This document shows positions 50,501 through 59,202 of a DNA stretch of 64,000 bases, one piece after another; position 1 is the first letter of the stretch; each line of letters starts with the position of its first letter. The DNA lies in the IMG/VR virus record IMGVR_UViG_3300003691_000004, positions 1-64,000 of that record; one strand, 5' to 3'. This DNA is from a virus. Made by a program: the position numbers and the translations under genes. The notes under the pieces are model-generated. The model ran no database searches. It had not been told where the DNA came from and saw only the letters and a list, made by a program, of their open reading frames with translations.

Positions 50501-51979
50501 ATGCACCAAGAACCATTCAAGGTGAAAACCACACCTTACTCTCACCAAGTCGACAGCTACTACCGGGTGAAGTCACTACTGAAACAACGTGGTGGAATGG
50601 CGATACTCTCTGAGCAGGGCACAGGGAAGAGTAAAGTCTTAATCGACTACTTAGATTCACTGGCAGACGAAACAGGATACCTAGGGATGCATCTTATCGT
50701 TGCCCCTAACGTAGTAGTCGAAAACTGGCGCGACGAAATCGCGATTCACTCTAGGTACTACGGCGAGCACGTTCATATACTTAGGCAAGTTCGCAAGAAG
50801 AGAATAGAGCTAGCAACTAGCGGCAAGCCTGGCATTTACGTTATCAACTACGAAGGTATCAGGACGCTTAAGTATAAAGGTGGCGGCAAAAAGGTCATCG
50901 CAAATCACCACTTAGCTAAGCAGCCATGGGACACAGTGGCCTGTGACGAGATCACTCGAATAAATAGTAGATCGTCGCAACAGAGTCGCGGTATGCACGA
51001 CTTCACAAAATGGTGCCCTAAGGCCAAACGCATAGGTATGACAGGGACGCCGATCACAGACGAGCCTATGAATATCTTCTCAATATTCAGGTTTATTGAC
51101 CCAACTGTATTCGGCACAGACTACTACGCGTTCGAGCACAGGTACGCCGAAACGCAAAAGGAGATTATCTATATCGGCGGCAAGCCTCGCGAAGTGAAAA
51201 ACATTTGCGGGTACAAGAACGAGGACGAGCTTTCAAAGAAGATGTACGAAAGCTCAGTTCGTTGGATGAAAAAAGACTGCCTAGACCTACCTGAGCGCAC
51301 ATGGCAGACGCGGCTCATCCCATGGGATAAAGACCAGAAGCGTATTTACGAGGACATGCAAAAAGACATGTTATCCGAGATAGGTAACGATCAGTGGATC
51401 AGTAGCGCGAATGCCATAGCTAACTTAATCAAGTTACGACAGATCACCCAAGGTTGGGTTTACACAGACCGCGAAGGCTCGTACAAGATGGTCTGCAAGA
51501 ATCCGCCGAAGCTGAAAGCCCTCAAGGAAGCAATAGAGGACTCAGCGGGACAGGTGCTAGTCTTCTTCACGTTCAAAGCGGACTTGAAGATCATAAAAGA
51601 GTTCTTCGACAAAAATAAAATCACCTACGCTGTCATCGCTGGCGAGGTCTCTATGGAGGGTCGCAGCGATGCAGCGAAGCAGATACAAAACGGCTCAGTT
51701 CGCGTTGGCCTATGTCAAACGAAAGTCACTCAGTTCGGCTTAACTTTGACGGCGGCAAGCACGGCGATTTACTACTCTAACGGCTTTGGCATGGAAGAGC
51801 GGTTGCAGTCGCAGGATAGAATTCACAGGATCGGACAGAAGTGCAAGGTCACCTACATCGACTTGTGCATGGAAGATTCGATCGACGTGTCTATCTGTAA
51901 GATGCACCGAAAGAAGGTCAAGATAGCCGAACGAATTACTATGACCCAGTTTAGACAACTGGCGAAGGGGTTTGCATGA
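50501..51979 (+). CDS. SNF2-family helicase/ATPase
   Basis: 492 aa. Motif I ILSEQGTGKSKVLIDY (Walker A at about 40-45), DEXD-like VACDEITRINSRSSQQSRG, motif III RIGMTGTPITDEPMNIF, and the C-domain signature LTAASTAIYYSNGFGMEERL QSQDRIHRIGQKCKVTYIDL. This is the SNF2/DEAD-like superfamily 2 architecture common in phages for DNA translocation or repair. AGGAGA precedes ATG. It is first in the replication operon. Confidence 0.88.
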   Translation: MHQEPFKVKTTPYSHQVDSYYRVKSLLKQRGGMAILSEQGTGKSKVLIDYLDSLADETGYLGMHLIVAPNVVVENWRDEIAIHSRYYGEHVHILRQVRKKRIELATSGKPGIYVINYEGIRTLKYKGGGKKVIANHHLAKQPWDTVACDEITRINSRSSQQSRGMHDFTKWCPKAKRIGMTGTPITDEPMNIFSIFRFIDPTVFGTDYYAFEHRYAETQKEIIYIGGKPREVKNICGYKNEDELSKKMYESSVRWMKKDCLDLPERTWQTRLIPWDKDQKRIYEDMQKDMLSEIGNDQWISSANAIANLIKLRQITQGWVYTDREGSYKMVCKNPPKLKALKEAIEDSAGQVLVFFTFKADLKIIKEFFDKNKITYAVIAGEVSMEGRSDAAKQIQNGSVRVGLCQTKVTQFGLTLTAASTAIYYSNGFGMEERLQSQDRIHRIGQKCKVTYIDLCMEDSIDVSICKMHRKKVKIAERITMTQFRQLAKGFA

Positions 51980-52608
51980 AAACATACAATAAGGGCGATC
52001 GCGTTGCTGGTAAGTGCGACGGCCAGACCTATGTGGGCACAGTGATGGCCTTCAAGAACGAGGACGGCCTTCCGACTTACGCTATCGAAACAGACAGCGG
52101 CGAGATGTTGGTGCTCGTAGTCACTAAGGAGAACTGCACTATTCGCAAGAGCCGCAAAAAAAAACTAACACAGGAAGAGCAAGATTTAGCCTCGGCAACT
52201 CACGTCGAAGATGAGATCTTGGTCGACGTGTTACTTCGCTACGATGCGGCGTTGTTGGAAGCGGCGGAGTTGAAGAAGCAGCACGCAGCGAAGATCGAAG
52301 AGTCTAAGGAAATCCTTTGGAAAGCAAAGGAGATCATGGACGAGCAGAAATTGAAGAACTGCAAATACACAAAAGAAGATGGCTCCGATCGCCTTTGTTA
52401 CCGTATGGTGAAAAAGAGCCCGACAGTAGCGGAAAAAGATCAATTCGAAGCATGGTGCGAAGGTGCGGGTGTTGACCGTGCTCAGTTCACAATGCCTAGC
52501 CCTGGAAAATTCAAGGCTTGGTATAACGAGCGCGAGAAAACGGAAATGGGCTTGCCACTTGGTGTAGAAGTTTTTGAAGAGGAAAAGTTAAGCTTTCGAA
52601 ACGCTTAA
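51976..52608 (+). CDS. hypothetical protein, 210 aa, barrel plus coiled coil
   Basis: N-terminal KGDRVAGKCDGQTYVGTVMA is SH3/Tudor-like, the middle (residues ~75-120) coiled coil (LLEAAELKKQHAAKIEESKE), and the C-terminal part (CKYTKEDGSDRLCYRMVKKS … EAWCEGAGV) resembles the type found in phage Gp157/ssDNA-binding-linked proteins. ATGA coupled to the helicase. A nuclease-less recombination/replication accessory is inferred by place. Confidence 0.5.
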   Translation: MKTYNKGDRVAGKCDGQTYVGTVMAFKNEDGLPTYAIETDSGEMLVLVVTKENCTIRKSRKKKLTQEEQDLASATHVEDEILVDVLLRYDAALLEAAELKKQHAAKIEESKEILWKAKEIMDEQKLKNCKYTKEDGSDRLCYRMVKKSPTVAEKDQFEAWCEGAGVDRAQFTMPSPGKFKAWYNEREKTEMGLPLGVEVFEEEKLSFRNA

Positions 52609-52625
52609 CATGAAAGGTAATTAAA

Positions 52626-53627
52626 ATGTCAAACGAGCTAATGATTAAACGCTCAGCAGAACTTGCGGCGCTTGATCCTGAACTAGCAGCAATGATGGAA
52701 AGCCAAGCGTCAGAGTACCTTGGCAACATGCCAACTGACGAGGTGAAGATCCCTCGCATCGTTCTCATGCAAGGGTTGAGTGGGTTTGTCGGTGACGGCA
52801 TCGCCCGCGTTGGGCAGTTCGCTCACTCCGTGTCAGCGCACATCTACCTTGAGAACCCATCGGATTCACTCACGATTATTCCGCTCTACTACTGGCGGTC
52901 GCGAGTGTGGTCGCGCCCGATCAACGAGGAGGGTGGCGCTTTTTGCAGAAGTGACAACGCTCTAACCTCTATCGGGCCTGAATTCGTTGGCCGAGACTGT
53001 AGCGGGTGCCCTATGAAGGAATGGTCTGAAGGCGAAGAGCAAAAAGACCGTGCTCCGAAGTGCAGTATTAATCACAACTGGGCAGTCATGCTACCAGATG
53101 AAGAGAACGAGGAGCACAAGGTCGCAGTGTTGCAGATGTCAAAAACATCCTACACGGCTGGCAAGGAGTTCAACAACAGGCTCCGACCCATGAAGGGTGC
53201 TCCATTCTTTCACCAGTTCCAAATGGGTTCTAAGCAGGACGAGAGTGGTCCATTCAAGTATTGGGTTCCTGAGTTCCGCAAGTTCTCTGACACGAACAAG
53301 TACGACAAGGACACGATCTCACGCGACGATTGGCAAACGGTTCTGCCAGAAGCGAAGAAGTACGCCGAGCACTTCAAATTGTTGTTTGAGTCCAGCTTGA
53401 AAGATCCGACGTTTGACGAGAGTTCAGCCAACGCTCCAGACGCGCCGGAGTTCGGTTGGAACAGCGGGGACGACCCCTTGGGTGAGCCCAAGAAGGCCAA
53501 AGAGGTTGTTGTTCAAGCGAAGGCGAAAGCCGTTGAGAAACATGTTCCTGAAAAAGCTGTAGCCATTGAGGCTCCGAAAAAAGATGTGCTACCTAGCGAT
53601 GAAGACTTTGACTTCGACGACATGTAA
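52626..53627 (+). CDS. candidate ssDNA-binding protein
   Basis: 333 aa. Residues ~40-200 are beta-rich (PRIVLMQGLSGFVGDGIARV … IPLYYWRSRVWSRPINEEGG) with a Cys cluster CSGCPMKEWSEGEEQKDRAPKC, a zinc-binding insert found in some phage ssDNA-binding proteins. C-terminal tail is acidic and ends DEDFDFDDM, the signature acidic tip of SSB/gp2.5-like proteins that recruits replication partners. Between helicase and primase. I infer ssDNA binding from these features; no direct homologue is claimed. Confidence 0.6.
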   Translation: MSNELMIKRSAELAALDPELAAMMESQASEYLGNMPTDEVKIPRIVLMQGLSGFVGDGIARVGQFAHSVSAHIYLENPSDSLTIIPLYYWRSRVWSRPINEEGGAFCRSDNALTSIGPEFVGRDCSGCPMKEWSEGEEQKDRAPKCSINHNWAVMLPDEENEEHKVAVLQMSKTSYTAGKEFNNRLRPMKGAPFFHQFQMGSKQDESGPFKYWVPEFRKFSDTNKYDKDTISRDDWQTVLPEAKKYAEHFKLLFESSLKDPTFDESSANAPDAPEFGWNSGDDPLGEPKKAKEVVVQAKAKAVEKHVPEKAVAIEAPKKDVLPSDEDFDFDDM

Positions 53628-53638
53628 AGGGCTGCGAA

Positions 53639-55378
53639 ATGGCTGGGGATTTTCATTCTCTCTACCACGACGTAGTCAGGAAGTCTAAGAAGGCTGGCGG
53701 CGATTGGTGGAACGGGTTCTGCCCGTTCCACGAGGGTCCAAATTCTAAGTCTCCTAGCTTCGGGTGGAACGAGAGCACAGGCGGTTTCAACTGCCAGGGG
53801 TGTAATCGAACAGGCTCAGCGGTTGAGTTCTATGGACTAATAAACATCTCGACCTACTCAGGGACCGATCAAGATAAAAAAGATGCATTCAAAGAGTTAG
53901 TGAAATTAATCCCGGCTATCGGTACGCCAGGGTTCAAAGCGAATCAGAAAAGGGATTCTGGGAATGCTGTAGCGAAATCCAGTCTCCCAACTAAAGAAGA
54001 AATCGAGAAGTGGCATAGCGATCTACTCGCCAGCCCAGAGAAGTTAGACGTTCTCCTAAACAAACGTCACTGGTCACTCGAAGAGATAAAGAAGCGGCAA
54101 GTCGGCATTGCCAGCTTCAAAGAGAAGGACGGGGAAGCGTTCGTAGATCGCGAACGGTACTCGATCCCTATCTACTACGGCAGACGTCTCAAGAATGTGC
54201 GGAAGTACATCCCGGGCGCGAAGAAGCCGATAGTGAAAATTAAAGGTATTTTTGGACGCAATGAAAATCAGTGCTTCCCGGTAGAGGCGTTCGATTCAAA
54301 AACCGTTTTTTTGGTCGAAGGTGAACCGGATTGTTTAGCTGCTCGCTCGTGCGGTCTAAACGCCATGACCTTTACCGGGGGCGCTGGTAAAATACCTGTA
54401 GATTCAGAGTCGCTCTTTAAGGATCACAAGGTGGTCATTATTTACGACTACGACTACGGGATTGACGCTAACGGAGCTGTCAAAACCAAAGGTCAAGTCG
54501 GAGCGATCCAGGTCGCTGAGAAATTAAAGGGACATGCCGAGAGCGTTCGGATCATGGACATCGGCCCGCTAGTCGACGTCACTCTGCACGAGAAAGATAT
54601 CACCGACGTCATCGCTAAAATCGGTGGCATAGGCCTCAAGCGATGGATTAAAAAAGAGCTTCCCAACGTACCAGTGTTCCAGGCGAAAGCTTCGGACACT
54701 AGCGACGCCAGGGAGGTGTCTTTCTCCAGCGCGACATCTGCGGAAAATGTCAGCGCGTCGCATAAGATATCATTCTCAGCCATCGTTATGGGTGCAGCTC
54801 AACAGCCATACGATGCGATCTCTAAGTTGTCGGCGACGTGCGAGCAGGCTGGATCAAAGGACAAGTGCGCTTACTGCCCACTAGCTCTAGGTAAGGCGGT
54901 CGCTGATCTAGACTTGCTTAGCGATGACATGCTCGCCCAGATTCGAACAACCAAAGGGATTAAGAATAAAACCCTACAGCGCGGCGCAGGGTTCGGTTGC
55001 GAGGCTTGGCGTATCGACCCACAGGCGACAGAGCGAACGTCGATTCACGAGGTTATCATCGGCCCGGAAATAGACAGGTCAATCGTAGATGACGACGCGC
55101 TAGGTGACGGCGAAATGGGGATCAATCAGAGGACTGTATTCGTGCACATCAACGGGCAAGGTCCACTCCAACTAAATAACTCATACAGATTCGAAGGTGT
55201 GTCTGTACCGCAGCCATGGAATCAGGCTGTGACACACATCTTTGACGTGGCGAAGAAGGTCGATAGCGACGTCGAGACTTTTGATCTTTCAGAAGAAGAG
55301 CAAGAATCACTAAGGCATTGGGTCGAGGCCATTGGTGGTGTGAACGCAGAACCAACAACAGAGAGGCTTGAATACTAA
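53639..55378 (+). CDS. primase with CHC2 finger, TOPRIM and MCM N-terminal-like domain
   Basis: 579 aa. CHC2 zinc finger: CPFHEGPNSKSPSFGWNESTG then FNCQGCN (Cys28, His31, Cys52, Cys55). TOPRIM: VFLVEGEPDCLAARSCGLNA (EGEPD near 227), YDYDYG near 270, DVTLHEKDITDVI. So it makes RNA primers. Residues ~395-579 are not DnaG-like: a Cys cluster (CEQAGSKDKCAYCPLA; Cys401, 410, 413, 454), beta strands (TSIHEVIIGPEID, RTVFVHINGQGPLQLNN, YRFEGVSVP) and the final FDLSEEEQESLRHWVEAI, resembling the OB-fold/zinc N-domain and A-domain linker of MCM helicases. Its TAATG overlaps the MCM-like ATPase gene. No DnaB-interacting domain. Confidence 0.8.
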   Translation: MAGDFHSLYHDVVRKSKKAGGDWWNGFCPFHEGPNSKSPSFGWNESTGGFNCQGCNRTGSAVEFYGLINISTYSGTDQDKKDAFKELVKLIPAIGTPGFKANQKRDSGNAVAKSSLPTKEEIEKWHSDLLASPEKLDVLLNKRHWSLEEIKKRQVGIASFKEKDGEAFVDRERYSIPIYYGRRLKNVRKYIPGAKKPIVKIKGIFGRNENQCFPVEAFDSKTVFLVEGEPDCLAARSCGLNAMTFTGGAGKIPVDSESLFKDHKVVIIYDYDYGIDANGAVKTKGQVGAIQVAEKLKGHAESVRIMDIGPLVDVTLHEKDITDVIAKIGGIGLKRWIKKELPNVPVFQAKASDTSDAREVSFSSATSAENVSASHKISFSAIVMGAAQQPYDAISKLSATCEQAGSKDKCAYCPLALGKAVADLDLLSDDMLAQIRTTKGIKNKTLQRGAGFGCEAWRIDPQATERTSIHEVIIGPEIDRSIVDDDALGDGEMGINQRTVFVHINGQGPLQLNNSYRFEGVSVPQPWNQAVTHIFDVAKKVDSDVETFDLSEEEQESLRHWVEAIGGVNAEPTTERLEY

Positions 55379-56712
55379 TGAATCCAGTCGTCGAACAGTT
55401 AGATAAGATCTATGAGGATCTAGAGTCTAACGTAATCGGGATCAAGAACAGGCGTGAGTTGATGTTCGCGGTAGACATCTGCTACCACTCAGTCTTACGC
55501 TTCCCATTCCAGGGGAGAGTACTAGAAAAGGGGATTTGTGAAGCGCTCGTCGTCGGAGACACCAGGACCGGAAAGTCGCACACTGTCAGAGCGCTACTTA
55601 AACACTACGGACTCGGAGATTTCATCCACGGGGAAAGCTGTACGCTCGCCGGTCTGCTTGGAGGGATTGATGAAGGAGCAAATGGCAATCGATTTGTACG
55701 ATGCGGAAGATTGCCTATGTCACATCGAGGTCTTGTCGTCATTGATGAAGCTAATGAACTCGACCCTGAGACAGTCGGAAAAATGTCAGGAATTAGATCT
55801 TCGGGGGTTGTTGACATCGTTAAAATCATCAATCAAAAAATTCCATGCAGAACTCGGCTCATATGGATCGCAAACCCCAGGGCAATGAAATCTATGGCGC
55901 AGTTCAGTTACGGCGTGGAGTCGATCGTCGACGTGATTGGAAAGCCAGAGGATATCGCTCGCTTTGACATAGCTGTGACAGTAGCGCATGGAGATGTCGA
56001 TCGAAACGCGCTCTACAAGACAAGCGTGAAGTCTAGCGTCCCACACCTCGCGACGTCGCAGCGCTGCAACGCCCTAATCAAATGGGTGTGGTCTAGGCGT
56101 CCGTCCCAGGTTGTTTTGTCAGACGGTGTCGAACGTCGGATTCTAGACGTCTGCAAGGAACTGTCGGAGATCTACTCCGAAACGATCCCATTGGTCGTCG
56201 AGACTGAACAGCGCAACAAGGTCGCGAAGATGGCGGTAGCGGTGGCAGCCAGAACTATGAGCCACTCGAACTGGGAGAAAATAGTAGTCACCCCGGACCA
56301 TGTAGACGCAGCGATCTACTACCTGCGGCGATGCTACGACGCTACGAGCATGGACTACCGGAACTACACAGTGTTTAAGAAGTCGCAGCGGATCGACGAA
56401 AAGAAAATGGATAACGTACTGCACGCGATCGGTCGAAATGGTGCGCTCTTAGTGCTGAACAATGGTCCGTCAAAAGAGATGTTGCGCAACGTGTTCGGAG
56501 ATAACGATGCAGTGGTGAAGGCTTGCTGGCAAGAATTGGTTTCCTGCAATGCTCTAGAGTATGACAGAATCCGCAGGATGTGGAATCTTACGGGGGCTGG
56601 TGTTCAAGCTCTCAAACAATCGCAGTCGCTAGGTAGCGGCATCGCAGAGTTGCCCGATCCATTGAGGATGGTTGCTCTCTCGCCCTACGAAGAGATGAAT
56701 GTCTGGAACTGA
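55378..56712 (+). CDS. MCM-like AAA+ replicative helicase ATPase domain
   Basis: 444 aa. N-term IYEDLESNVIGIKNRRELM parallels 'PSIYGHEDVKEAI' of MCMs. Walker A ALVVGDTRTGKSHTVRALLK (Gly60-Ser67), Walker B GLVVIDEANELD (Asp123, Glu124), h2-insert-like SSGVVDIVKIINQKIPCR, sensor-1 RLIWIANPRAM (Asn166) and arginine-finger region PEDIARFDIAVTV (Arg195) all fall in MCM order. It lacks the N-terminal OB/zinc domain of full MCMs, which appears to be on the primase. C-terminal ~120 residues are winged-helix-like (LNNGPSKEMLRNVFGDNDAV). Predicted 3'-5' helicase or clamp-like translocase of the fork. Confidence 0.72.
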   Translation: MNPVVEQLDKIYEDLESNVIGIKNRRELMFAVDICYHSVLRFPFQGRVLEKGICEALVVGDTRTGKSHTVRALLKHYGLGDFIHGESCTLAGLLGGIDEGANGNRFVRCGRLPMSHRGLVVIDEANELDPETVGKMSGIRSSGVVDIVKIINQKIPCRTRLIWIANPRAMKSMAQFSYGVESIVDVIGKPEDIARFDIAVTVAHGDVDRNALYKTSVKSSVPHLATSQRCNALIKWVWSRRPSQVVLSDGVERRILDVCKELSEIYSETIPLVVETEQRNKVAKMAVAVAARTMSHSNWEKIVVTPDHVDAAIYYLRRCYDATSMDYRNYTVFKKSQRIDEKKMDNVLHAIGRNGALLVLNNGPSKEMLRNVFGDNDAVVKACWQELVSCNALEYDRIRRMWNLTGAGVQALKQSQSLGSGIAELPDPLRMVALSPYEEMNVWN

Positions 56713-56909
56713 TGAAAAAGGAACACGCGCTAAGGATACTTGATTGGTGTAGTATCAAAAGGAACACCCCGTTTTACGCGCTAGGTGAGTACGCACAATC
56801 TGAGGTCTTGGCTTGGGCTATCTCGTGTAATTACCATGTTAAAAAAGACAGCCCTTACGGTAGGGATCAGGCTTTTTTCAATAAGCTAAAGAAGGTAGCA
56901 TTTCACTAA
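56712..56909 (+). CDS. hypothetical protein, 65 aa
   Basis: ATGA overlap with the helicase gene. MKKEHALRILDWCSIKRNTP…, basic (KKDSPYGRDQAFFNKLKKVA) and helical. Unknown. Confidence 0.5.
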   Translation: MKKEHALRILDWCSIKRNTPFYALGEYAQSEVLAWAISCNYHVKKDSPYGRDQAFFNKLKKVAFH

Positions 56910-56965
56910 AAACAACGCTCGGATCTCAGTCGGTCGTCTAAAATGAACTTAGAAAGAGGGACATC

Positions 56966-57586
56966 ATGAAAATCGAAGACCTGGTAGGCAAACGTAAACA
57001 GCTTCGCGAGGACTCACCCTTGAAGGGTTGCGGCTATGCGTCAATGGAGTTCTGCACTGACGAATTTAAGATCATTAAGTTGGCAGACGAGAAGCACCTC
57101 GTTGGACTACTTGGTAAGGTTGCGCCAGACCTAGTCCCAGTACTCGAAACGATCGAGGGCATAGGACCAAAGCGTTCTTATGTGGCGTGGGTTTCCGCGA
57201 CAATGCGGGCGCTCACGCTACGTGGCGTTGAACTCGATTGGTTCTTAGAGTACACGCTCGCAGGTAAGGACGATCTTGGTGGCATGAAGGTTGATGGTGA
57301 CGATCCAGACGCTGCGGCAGAACGCAAACGTCAAAAAGCGATCGCTCCGATCATCATGGTGATGACTAAGAAGAACGTCCCCGTCGAGCAAGTGGTTAAG
57401 ATGCTCGTCGTCGGCCTTGGTGAGAAGAAGGACAAGGACGAGTGGAAGGATGAAAAAGTCGTTACTGCAAAAGTTGTAGGTTTTATCGCTTCATGCGACG
57501 AAGGTCGGAGTGATTGGACTGTCGTCCGTGACGGAAGCAAAGTGACCCTGGTTGAGAAAACACAGTTCGGGGGATTAGATGAGTAA
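56966..57586 (+). CDS. hypothetical protein, 206 aa
   Basis: ATG follows GAGGGAC. Contains a GIGPKR HhH-like element (ETIEGIGPKRSYVAWVSATM), suggesting non-specific DNA binding, then acidic/basic helical parts (AAERKRQKAIAPIIMVMTKK). Overlaps the next gene by 8 nt. Function not recognised. Confidence 0.55.
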   Translation: MKIEDLVGKRKQLREDSPLKGCGYASMEFCTDEFKIIKLADEKHLVGLLGKVAPDLVPVLETIEGIGPKRSYVAWVSATMRALTLRGVELDWFLEYTLAGKDDLGGMKVDGDDPDAAAERKRQKAIAPIIMVMTKKNVPVEQVVKMLVVGLGEKKDKDEWKDEKVVTAKVVGFIASCDEGRSDWTVVRDGSKVTLVEKTQFGGLDE

Positions 57587-57950
57587 TCTATCAGACGCCA
57601 TCGATAGTTTGCGCGAGGCGATCCAAATACTAGGTGACACCTGCAATCCAGACCTCCGCCTGCGAGTCACGAACCTCTGCGAAGCTTCCAAGATCCAGCT
57701 GGAGAAATCTGGTGTCGAGCACCAGCGCAGTACCGGGAGCGGTGGCGGCACTTCGAGCGGACCGAAGAAGAAGGCGGTATCCGAAGAGGAGATCGAACTC
57801 ACAAATAAGATGTTAGATAAGCTGTCCAGTATGGACATCCAGGCTAGCGAGTTCATAGACTCGTTGGCTACCGGGTTTGATAAGTACGGATCGTTGACGA
57901 TTGGCCAATACAACGCCTTGAAAAAGGTGTACGCTAAGGAAGTCGGGTAG
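57579..57950 (+). CDS. hypothetical helical protein, 123 aa
   Basis: MSNLSDAIDSLREAIQILGD … a Gly/Ser-rich hinge (GSGGGTSSGPKKK) and a second helical part (IELTNKMLDKLSSMDIQASE). Last rightward gene of the replication operon; a terminator follows. Unknown. Confidence 0.55.
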   Translation: MSNLSDAIDSLREAIQILGDTCNPDLRLRVTNLCEASKIQLEKSGVEHQRSTGSGGGTSSGPKKKAVSEEEIELTNKMLDKLSSMDIQASEFIDSLATGFDKYGSLTIGQYNALKKVYAKEVG

Positions 57951-58073
57951 GCAACCCCCGACAAGGTTGATCCGAACACCCGTCCGGCGTTTGATGCGCG
58001 TCGGGCGGTTTAGACAATCTTTGGCATGATTGACCCTTCGGCCCACTCTTCGTTAGCGCGTTGAGTGGGTTTT
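57951..58073. other. intergenic with convergent terminator
   Basis: No gene. GACGCG/CGCCGG-type partial stems near 57990-58015 precede a clear terminator. The two operons converge here. Confidence 0.5.
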
Positions 58074-58076
58074 TTA
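58042..58076 (+). terminator. intrinsic terminator between convergent operons
   Basis: CCCACTC (58042-58048)/GAGTGGG (58063-58069), followed by T6. On the minus strand the run is weaker, so it mainly stops rightward transcription. Confidence 0.8.
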
Positions 58077-58817
58077 TTTATTGAAGTCAGCCGCGTCGTC
58101 CGCTTCAAACTCCTCATTGTCCTTGTCGTCGTCCCCACCCTCATCGTCCTCGGCCATGATCTTGTCCATGAGCACTTTCGCGTCTGGGATGTCGACCTCT
58201 GGCGCGTCAGCCGGATCAGTGTAGGCCTCCTTGAAGAACCCACTGAGATTGATATCGATCACGTCGACGTCTTCAGCCTCGTCGATGACCATTAGGCCGC
58301 TCAACGTCGCCTCATATTTGTCCCAGTCGAGTATCTGTCGGATCAGAGGTGAGACCTCACCCAGAACACTCTCGTATTTAACCTCGGTGGTCGTGCTCTC
58401 CAACCCGTCGTTGCGTTTGTACTTGCTAATCTTGAGACGCTTGACACCTTTCCCTCCACTGTCCGCGTCCTCCTGCATCGCCTTCTGTACTAACCCCAAG
58501 AGGATCTGCTTCGCATTGTTCGCGGCGTCGGTGTGTTTGCGAAGTCCGTCAGCACGGCTCAGCTTCGGGGCCATGTATTTCCCGTACAGGTCCATTCCGT
58601 GACGAACCTGCCTGGGCGAGATGTTCTTTCTGTTTGGGTACTTCTCGTTGTACTCGTTAGCGATCTGCTCGATCGTCTTCGAACCAACGGTGCTCTCCTG
58701 CCACCAACCACGATAAATAGCTCTGCGCTCCGGCGTGATCGACACACTTGCGGTCTTGCTGGTGGCAGACTTCAGGAGTGATCTCGGTTTAGGTGGCTTC
58801 GGTGGCTTACCTGTCAT
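58074..58817 (-). CDS. candidate terminase small subunit
   Basis: 247 aa. Basic, proline-rich N-terminus (MTGKPPKPPKPRSLLKSATS), then a helix-turn-helix-like region (KTIEQIANEYNEKYPNRKNI SPRQVRHGMDLYGKYMAPKL), a helical middle, and an acidic tail (EDDEGGDDDKDNEEFEADDA). Small terminases recognise packaging sites through an N-terminal HTH and bind the large subunit through their C-terminus. It is 52 kb from terL in the window, unusual but possible if the molecule is circular or permuted. A structural regulator is the alternative. Confidence 0.5.
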   Translation of the reverse strand: MTGKPPKPPKPRSLLKSATSKTASVSITPERRAIYRGWWQESTVGSKTIEQIANEYNEKYPNRKNISPRQVRHGMDLYGKYMAPKLSRADGLRKHTDAANNAKQILLGLVQKAMQEDADSGGKGVKRLKISKYKRNDGLESTTTEVKYESVLGEVSPLIRQILDWDKYEATLSGLMVIDEAEDVDVIDINLSGFFKEAYTDPADAPEVDIPDAKVLMDKIMAEDDEGGDDDKDNEEFEADDAADFNK

Positions 58818-58945
58818 TTCTTAGCGTTCGCTTTCTCCTTGAGCTGAACCAAAGCCTTCGCCATAAACGCACGCTTAGCGAGGTCTTTGTCGCCAGTCTT
58901 CCGAGCTTCAGCCAACATCGAATCGATCTTCTTTGAAACGTCCAT
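58814..58945 (-). CDS. 43-aa helical protein
   Basis: MDVSKKIDSMLAEARKTGDK then DLAKRAFMAKALVQLKEKAN AKK. Fully helical, basic end. ATGA overlap with the candidate small terminase; its ATG overlaps the TAA of the gene before (TAATG). Missed by length cut-offs but the coupling supports it. Confidence 0.6.
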   Translation of the reverse strand: MDVSKKIDSMLAEARKTGDKDLAKRAFMAKALVQLKEKANAKK

Positions 58946-59202
58946 TACACAGTCCCGTCGTAGACACGCCACTTGCCGTTGATCGCATCTTCTCCAACGA
59001 TGGAGTAGAGCTTTGCGAATCGGGCGAGATGTTCGCCAGTAATCCTAACATCCTTGAGCAAACCGTCGTCGTCCATGACTAAGATCTGCACCTGACCGAC
59101 CCCGTGGATGTGGTAGATCATACCAGCCGCGTCGCCGTCGTGCTCTTGGCACCTGGGGTGCACGCCTCGGTAGCCTCTTATCTGCTGAATTGAGTTGTCC
59201 AT
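58945..59202 (-). CDS. hypothetical protein, 85 aa
   Basis: MDNSIQQIRGYRGVHPRCQEHDGDAAGMIYHIHG split here as MDNSIQQIRGYRGVHPRC and EHDGDAAGMIYHIHG. CxxH-type residues near residue 18 could bind metal; beta-rich second half (VQILVMDDDGLLKDVRITGE). ATG overlaps stop of the ParB-like gene. Unknown. Confidence 0.55.
   Translation of the reverse strand: MDNSIQQIRGYRGVHPRCQEHDGDAAGMIYHIHGVGQVQILVMDDDGLLKDVRITGEHLARFAKLYSIVGEDAINGKWRVYDGTV

Noticed and set aside
58020-58073. Bidirectional terminator at the convergent junction
   Set aside because: The stem has a U-tract only for the rightward direction; the leftward side is weak.
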